Below, in pieces: positions 57,933 through 64,000 of a stretch of 64,000 nt of DNA; position 1 is the first letter of the stretch; every line of letters starts with the position of its first letter. The position numbers and the translations under genes were made by a program. This stretch comes from Anadara kagoshimensis (lineage: Eukaryota; Mollusca; Bivalvia; Arcoida; Arcidae): NCBI GenBank assembly GCA_021292105.1, contig CM037867.1:43539843-43603842 (forward strand), in the 5' to 3' direction. Below the pieces are notes generated by a model. It made no database searches. It was given only the letters and a program-made list of their open reading frames with translations, and was not told the DNA's origin.

Positions 57933-60900
57933 TTAGCAGAACAATTACTGTATGTAGACAGTAAAAAGTTGTGACACACTTAGCAGAACAATTACTATAT
58001 GTAGACAGTAAAGAGTTGTGACACACTGAGCAGAACAATTACTGTATGTAGACAGTAAAAAGTTGTGACACATTGAGCAGAACAATTAATTTATGTAGAC
58101 AGTAGAGTTGTGACACACTGAGCAGAACATTACTTTATGTAGACAGTGAGTTGTGACACACTGAGTAGAACATTACTTTATGTAGACAGTAAAGAGTTGT
58201 GACACACTGAGCAGAACAATTACTTTATGTAGACAGTAAAGAGTTGTGACACACTGAGCAGAACAATTACTGTATGTAGACAGTAAAGAGTTGTGACACA
58301 CTTAGCAGAACAATTACTTTGTAGACAGTAAAGAGTTGTGACACACTGAGCAGAACAATTACTGTATGTAGACAGTAAAGAGTTGTGACACACTTAGCAG
58401 AACAATTACTTTATGTAGACAGTAAAGAGTTGTGACACACTGAGCAGAACAATTACTGTATGTAGACAGTAAAGTGTTGTGACACACTGAGCAGAACAAT
58501 TACTTTATGTAGACAGTAAAGAGTTGTGACACACTTAGCAGAACAATTACTTTATGTAGACAGTAAAGAGTTGTGACACACTGAGCAGAACAATTACTGT
58601 ATGTAGACAGTAAAGAGTTGTGACACACTTAGCAGAACAATTACTTTATGTAGACAGTAAAGAGTTGTGACACACTTAGCAGAACAATTACTTTATGTAG
58701 ACAGTAAAGAGTTGTGACACACTGAGCAGAACAATTACTGTATGTAGACAGTAAAGAGTTGTGACACACTTAGCAGAACAATTACTTTATGTAGACAGTA
58801 AAAAGTTGTGACACACTTAGCAGAACAATTACTGTATGTAGACAGTAAAGAGTTGTGACACACTTAGCAGAACAATTACTTTATGTAGACAGTAAAGAGT
58901 TGTGACACACTTAGCAGAACAATTACTGTATGTAGACAGTAAAGAGTTGTGACACACTTAGCAGAACAATTACTTTATGTAGACAGTAAAGAGTTGTGAC
59001 ACACTTAGCAGAACAATTACTTTATGTAGACAGTAAAGAGTTGTGACACACTTAGCAGAACAATTACTTTATGTAGACAGTAAAGAGTTGTGACACACTT
59101 AGCAGAACAATTACTTTATGTAGACAGTAAAGAGTTGTGACACACTGAGCAGAACAATTACTTTATGTAGACAGTAAAGAGTTGTGACACACTTAGCAGA
59201 ACAATTACTTATGTAGACAGTAAAGTGTTGTGACACACTTAGCAGAACAATTACTTTATGTAGACAGTAAAGAGTTGTGACACACTTAGCAGAACAATTA
59301 CTTATGTAGACTGTAAAGAGTTGTGACACACTGAGCAGAACAATTACTTTATGTAGACAGTAAAGAGTTGTGACACACTTAGCAGAACAATTACTTTATG
59401 TAGACAGTAAAGAGTTGTGACACACTTAGCAGAACAATTACTATGTAGACAGTAAAGAGTTGTGACACACTTAGCAGAACAATTACTGTATGTAGACAGT
59501 AAAGAGTTGTGACACACTTAGCAGAACAATTACTTTATGTAGACAGTAAAGTTGTGACACACTTAGCAGAACAATTACTTTATGTAGACAGTAAAGAGTT
59601 GTGACACACTTAGCAGAACAATTACTGTATGTAGACAGTAAAGAGTTGTGACACACTGAGCAGAACAATTACTTTATGTAGACAGTAAAGAGTTGTGACA
59701 CACTTAGCAGAACAATTACTGTATGTAGACAGTAAAGAGTTGTGACACACTTAGCAGAACAATTACTTTATGTAGACAGTAAAGAGTTGTGACACACTTA
59801 GCAGAACAATTACTGTATGTAGACAGTAAAGAGTTGTGACACACTTAGCAGAACAATTACTGTATGTAGACAGTAAAGAGTTGTGACACACTTAGCAGAA
59901 CAATTACTGTATGTAGACAGTAAAGTTGTGACACACTGAGCAGAACAATTACTGTATGTAGACAGTAAAGAGTTGTGACACACTTAGCAGAACAATTACT
60001 TTATGTAGACAGTAAAGAGTTGTGACACACTTAGCAGAACAATTACTGTATGTAGACAGTAAAGAGTTGTGACACACTTAGCAGAACAATTACTTTATGT
60101 AGACAGTAAAGAGTTGTGACAAACTGAGCAGAACAATTACTTTATGTAGACAGTAAAGAGTTGTGACAAACTGAGCAGAACAATTACTTTATGTAGACAG
60201 TAAAGAGTTGTGACACACTTAGCAGAACAATTACTGTATGTAGACAGTAAAGAGTTGTGACACACTTAGCAGAACAATTACTTTATGTAGACAATAGAGT
60301 TGTGACACACTTAGCAGAACAATTACTTTATGTAGACAGTAGAGTTGTGACACACTTAGCAGAACAATTACTTTATGTAGACAGTAGAGTTGTGACACAC
60401 TTAGCAGAACAATTACTTTATATAGACAGTAAAGAGTTGTGACACACTTAGCAGAACAATTACTTTATGTAGACAGTAAAGAGTTGTGACACACTGAGCA
60501 GAACAATTACTGTATGTAGACAGTAAAGAGTTGTGACACACTGAGCAGAACAATTACTTTATGTAGACAGTAAAGAGTTGTGACACACTGAGCAGAACAA
60601 TTACTTTATGTAGACAGTAAAGAGTTGTGACACACTGAGCAGAACAATTACTGTATGTAGACAGTAAAGAGTTGTGACACACTGAGCAGAACAATTACTT
60701 TATGTAGACAGTAAAGAGTTGTGACACACTTAGCAGAACAATTACTTTATGTAGACAGTAAAGAGTTGTGACACACTTAGCAGAACAATTACTTTATGTA
60801 GACAGTAAAAAGTTGTGACACACTGAGCAGAACAATTACTTTATGTAGACAGTAAAAAGTTGTGACACACTTAGCAGAACAATTACTGTATGTAGACAGT

Positions 60901-63900
60901 AAAGAGTTGTGACACACTTAGCAGAACAATTACTTTATGTAGACAGTAAAGAGTTGTGACACACTTAGCAGAACAATTACTGTATGTAGACAGTAAAGAG
61001 TTGTGACACACTTAGCAGAACAATTACTGTATGTAGACAGTAAAGAGTTGTGACACACTTAGCAGAACAATTACTGTATGTAGACAGTAAAGAGTTGTGA
61101 CACACTTAGAAGAACAATTACTGTATGTAGACAGTAAAGAGTTGTGACACACTTAGCAGAACAATTACTGTATGTAGACAGTAAAGAGTTGTGACACACT
61201 TAGCAGAACAATTACTTTATGTAGACAGTAAAGAGTTGTGACACACTTAGCAGAACAATTACTGTATGTAGACAGTAAAGAGTTGTGACACACTTAGCAG
61301 AACAATTACTGTATGTAGACAGTAAAGAGTTGTGACACACTTAGCAGAACAATTACTGTATGTAGACAGTAAAGAGTTGTGACACACTTAGCAGAACAAT
61401 TACTGTATGTAGACAGTAAAGAGTTGTGACACACTTAGCAGAACAATTACTGTATGTAGACAGTAAAGAGTTGTGACACACTTAGCAGAACAATTACTGT
61501 ATGTAGACAGTAAAGAGTTGTGACACACTTAGCAGAACAATTACTGTATGTAGACAGTAAAGAGTTGTGACACACTTAGCAGAACAATTACTGTATGTAG
61601 ACAGTAAAGAGTTGTGACACACTTAGCAGAACAATTACTTTATGTAGACAGTAAAGAGTTGTGACACACTTAGCAGAACAATTACTTTATGTAGACAGTA
61701 AAGAGTTGTGACATACTTAGCAGAACAATTACTGTATGTAGACAGTAAAGAGTTGTGACACACTTAGCAGAACAATTACTGTATGTAGACAGTAAAGAGT
61801 TGTGACACACTTAGCAGAACAATTACTTTATGTAGACAGTAAATAGTTGTGACACACTTAGCAGAACAATTACTTTATGTAGACAGTAAAGAGTTGTGAC
61901 ACACTTAGCAGAACAATTACTGTATGTAGACAGTAAAGAGTTGTGACACACTGAGCAGAACAATTACTTTATGTAGACAGTAAAGAGTTGTGACACACTT
62001 AGCAGAACAATTACTGTATGTAGACAGTAAAGAGTTGTGACACACTTAGCAGAACAATTACTTTATGTAGACAGTAAAGAGTTGTGACACACTTAGCAGA
62101 ACAATTACTGTATGTAGACAGTAAAGAGTTGTGACACACTTAGCAGAACAATTACTGTATGTAGACAGTAAAGAGTTGTGATACACTTAGCAGAACAATT
62201 ACTGTATGTAGACAGTAAAGAGTTGTGACACACTTAGCAGAACAATTACTTTATGTAGACAGTAAAGAGTTGTGACACACTTAGCAGAACAATTACTTTA
62301 TGTAGACAGTAAAGAGTTGTGACAAACTGAGCAGAACAATTACTTTATGTAGACAGTAAAGAGTTGTGACACACTTAGCAGAACAATTACTGTATGTAGA
62401 CAGTAAAGAGTTGTGACACACTTAGCAGAACAATTACTTTATGTAGACAGTAAAGAGTTGTGACACACTTAGCAGAACAATTACTTTATGTAGACAGTAA
62501 AGAGTTGTAATACACTGAGCAGAACAATTACTTTATGTAGACAGTAGAGTTGTGACACACTTAGCAGAACAATTACTTTATGTAGACAGTAGAGTTGTGA
62601 CACACTTAGCAGAACAATTACTGTATGTAGACAGTAAAGAGTTGTGACACACTTAGCAGAACAATTACTGTATGTAGACAGTAAAGAGTTGTGACACACT
62701 TAGCAGAACAATTACTGTATGTAGACAGTAAAGAGTTGTGACACACTTAGCAGAACAATTACTGTATGTAGACAGTAAAGAGTTGTGACACACTGAGCAC
62801 AACAATTACTGTATGTAGACAGTAAAGAGTTGTGACACACTTAGCAGAACAATTACTTTATGTAGACAGTAAAGAGTTGTGACACACTTAGCAGAACAAT
62901 TACTGTATGTAGACAGTAAAGAGTTGTGACAAACTGAGCAGAACAATTACTTTATGTAGACAGTAAAGAGTTGTGACACACTTAGCAGAACAATTACTGT
63001 ATGTAGACAGTAAAGAGTTGTGACACACTTAGCAGAACAATTACTTTATGTAGACAGTAAAGAGTTGTGACACACTTAGCAGAACAATTACTTTATGTAG
63101 ACAGTAGAGTTGTGACCACACTTAGCAGAAACAATTACTTTATGTAGACAGTAGAGTTGTGACACACTTAGCAGAACAATTACTTTATGTAGACAGTAGA
63201 GTTGTGACACACTTAGCAGAACAATTACTTATGTAGACAGTAAAGAGTTGTGACACACTTAGCAGAACAATTACTTTATGTAGACAGTAAAGAGTTGTGA
63301 CACACTGAGCAGAACAATTACTTTATGTAGACAGTAAAGAGTTGTGACAAACTGAGCAGAACAATTACTTTATGTAGACAGTAAAGAGTTGTGACACACT
63401 TAGCAGAACAATTACTGTATGTAGACAGTAAAGAGTTGTGACACACTTAGCAGAACAATTACTTTATGTAGACAGTAAAGAGTTGTGACACACTTAGCAG
63501 AACAATTACTTTATGTAGACAATAGAGTTGTGACACACTTAGCAGAACAATTACTTTATGTAGACAGTAGAGTGTGACACACTTAGCAGAACAATTATTT
63601 ATGTAGACAGTAGAGTTGTGACACACTTAGCAGAACAATTACTTTATAAGACAGTAAAGAGTTGTGACACACTTAGCAGAACAATTACTTTATGTAGACA
63701 GTAAAGAGTTGTGACACACTGCGCAGAACAATTACTGTATGTAGACAGTAAAGAGTTGTGACACACTGAGCAGAACAATTACTTTATGTAGACAGTAAAG
63801 AGTTGTGACACACTTAGCAGAACAATTACTTATGTAGACAGTAAAGAGTTGTGACACACTGAGCAGAACAATTACTGTATGTAGACAGTAAAGAGTTGTG

Positions 63901-64000
63901 ACACACTGAGCAGAACAATTACTTTATGTAGACAGTAAAGAGTTTGACACACTTAGCAGAACAATTACTTTATGTAGACAGTAAAGAGTTGTGACACACT
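57933..64000. repeat. Array K: 47-bp minisatellite, more than 125 copies, runs off the window
   Basis: Unit TTAGCAGAACAATTACTTTA, TGTAGACAGTAAAGAGTTGT, GACACAC. Two biallelic positions, ACTTTATG/ACTGTATG and ACTTAGC/ACTGAGC, mix along the array. Shorter units lack AAG (AGTAGAGTTG) or single bases. It lies upstream of the first exon's acceptor, about 150 nt away; the far end is not seen. Confidence 0.96.

Noticed and set aside
57933..64000. CRISPR array or rRNA-spacer-like repeat
   Set aside because: Units are contiguous with no unique spacers; the genome is eukaryotic. It is an ordinary minisatellite.

Overview
This is eukaryotic DNA, AT-rich and intron-rich. It most likely comes from a bivalve mollusc: the reasons are the style of the low-copy repeats (segments with TGACCTTGACC runs, 'GAGGCCCATGGGCC' element ends) and the protein divergence. 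The taxon is an inference. Nearly everything belongs to one minus-strand gene, read from about 57.8 kb down to 0.6 kb. It is a single orthologue of the histone H3K4 methyltransferases KMT2C/KMT2D (MLL3/MLL4; trr/Lpt in flies). I place 18 exons by hand (17 firm, one 51-nt exon tentative), about 11.2 kb of coding sequence. Splice phases agree across every junction. The open problems are all inside the giant central exon: a possible one-base indel just after its acceptor and several frame breaks in its coding minisatellite. Both ends of the gene lie outside the window: the N-terminal PHD fingers beyond 64 kb, and FYRN/FYRC/SET below position 591.

Layout along the transcript. 57.8-51.2 kb: Pro/Gln/Gly-rich linker exons. 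40.3 kb: a small lysine-rich exon. 33.3-25.5 kb: one giant exon of low-complexity protein, containing a 2-kb coding minisatellite (15- and 17-residue Cys/Pro repeats), Ser/Pro/Gln/Asn repeats, SAHQ repeats and five SUMO-consensus motifs. 24.8 kb: an LXXLL-bearing exon. 22.8-13.7 kb: basic and conserved linker exons. 13.2-10.5 kb: the conserved pre-ePHD region with a split Cys-pair motif. 6.4-0.6 kb: the extended PHD finger, spread over three exons.

The introns are unusual. Eleven long tandem arrays (unit 29-80 bp, about 17-130 copies) fill roughly 29 kb, about 45% of the window. Seven begin within about 210 nt downstream of a 5' splice site. Two (16.7-14.9 kb and 18.3-17.3 kb) are built from the exon-intron junction itself, so each unit carries the last 13-26 nt of the exon plus a strong 5' splice site. 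That is the most interesting signal here: a donor-derived minisatellite phenomenon producing dozens of decoy 5' splice sites in the sense orientation.

Mobile elements: a 5'-truncated non-LTR retrotransposon (4.3-6.06 kb, antisense to +), a TA-flanked pogo/Tigger-like non-autonomous element sitting inside a tandem array (37.7-38.4 kb), a TTAA-flanked element with internal tandem repeats (48.1-49.5 kb), and several degenerate low-copy repeats. No tRNA, rRNA, CRISPR or bacterial feature was seen. Most long plus-strand open frames are by-products of stop-free tandem repeats.
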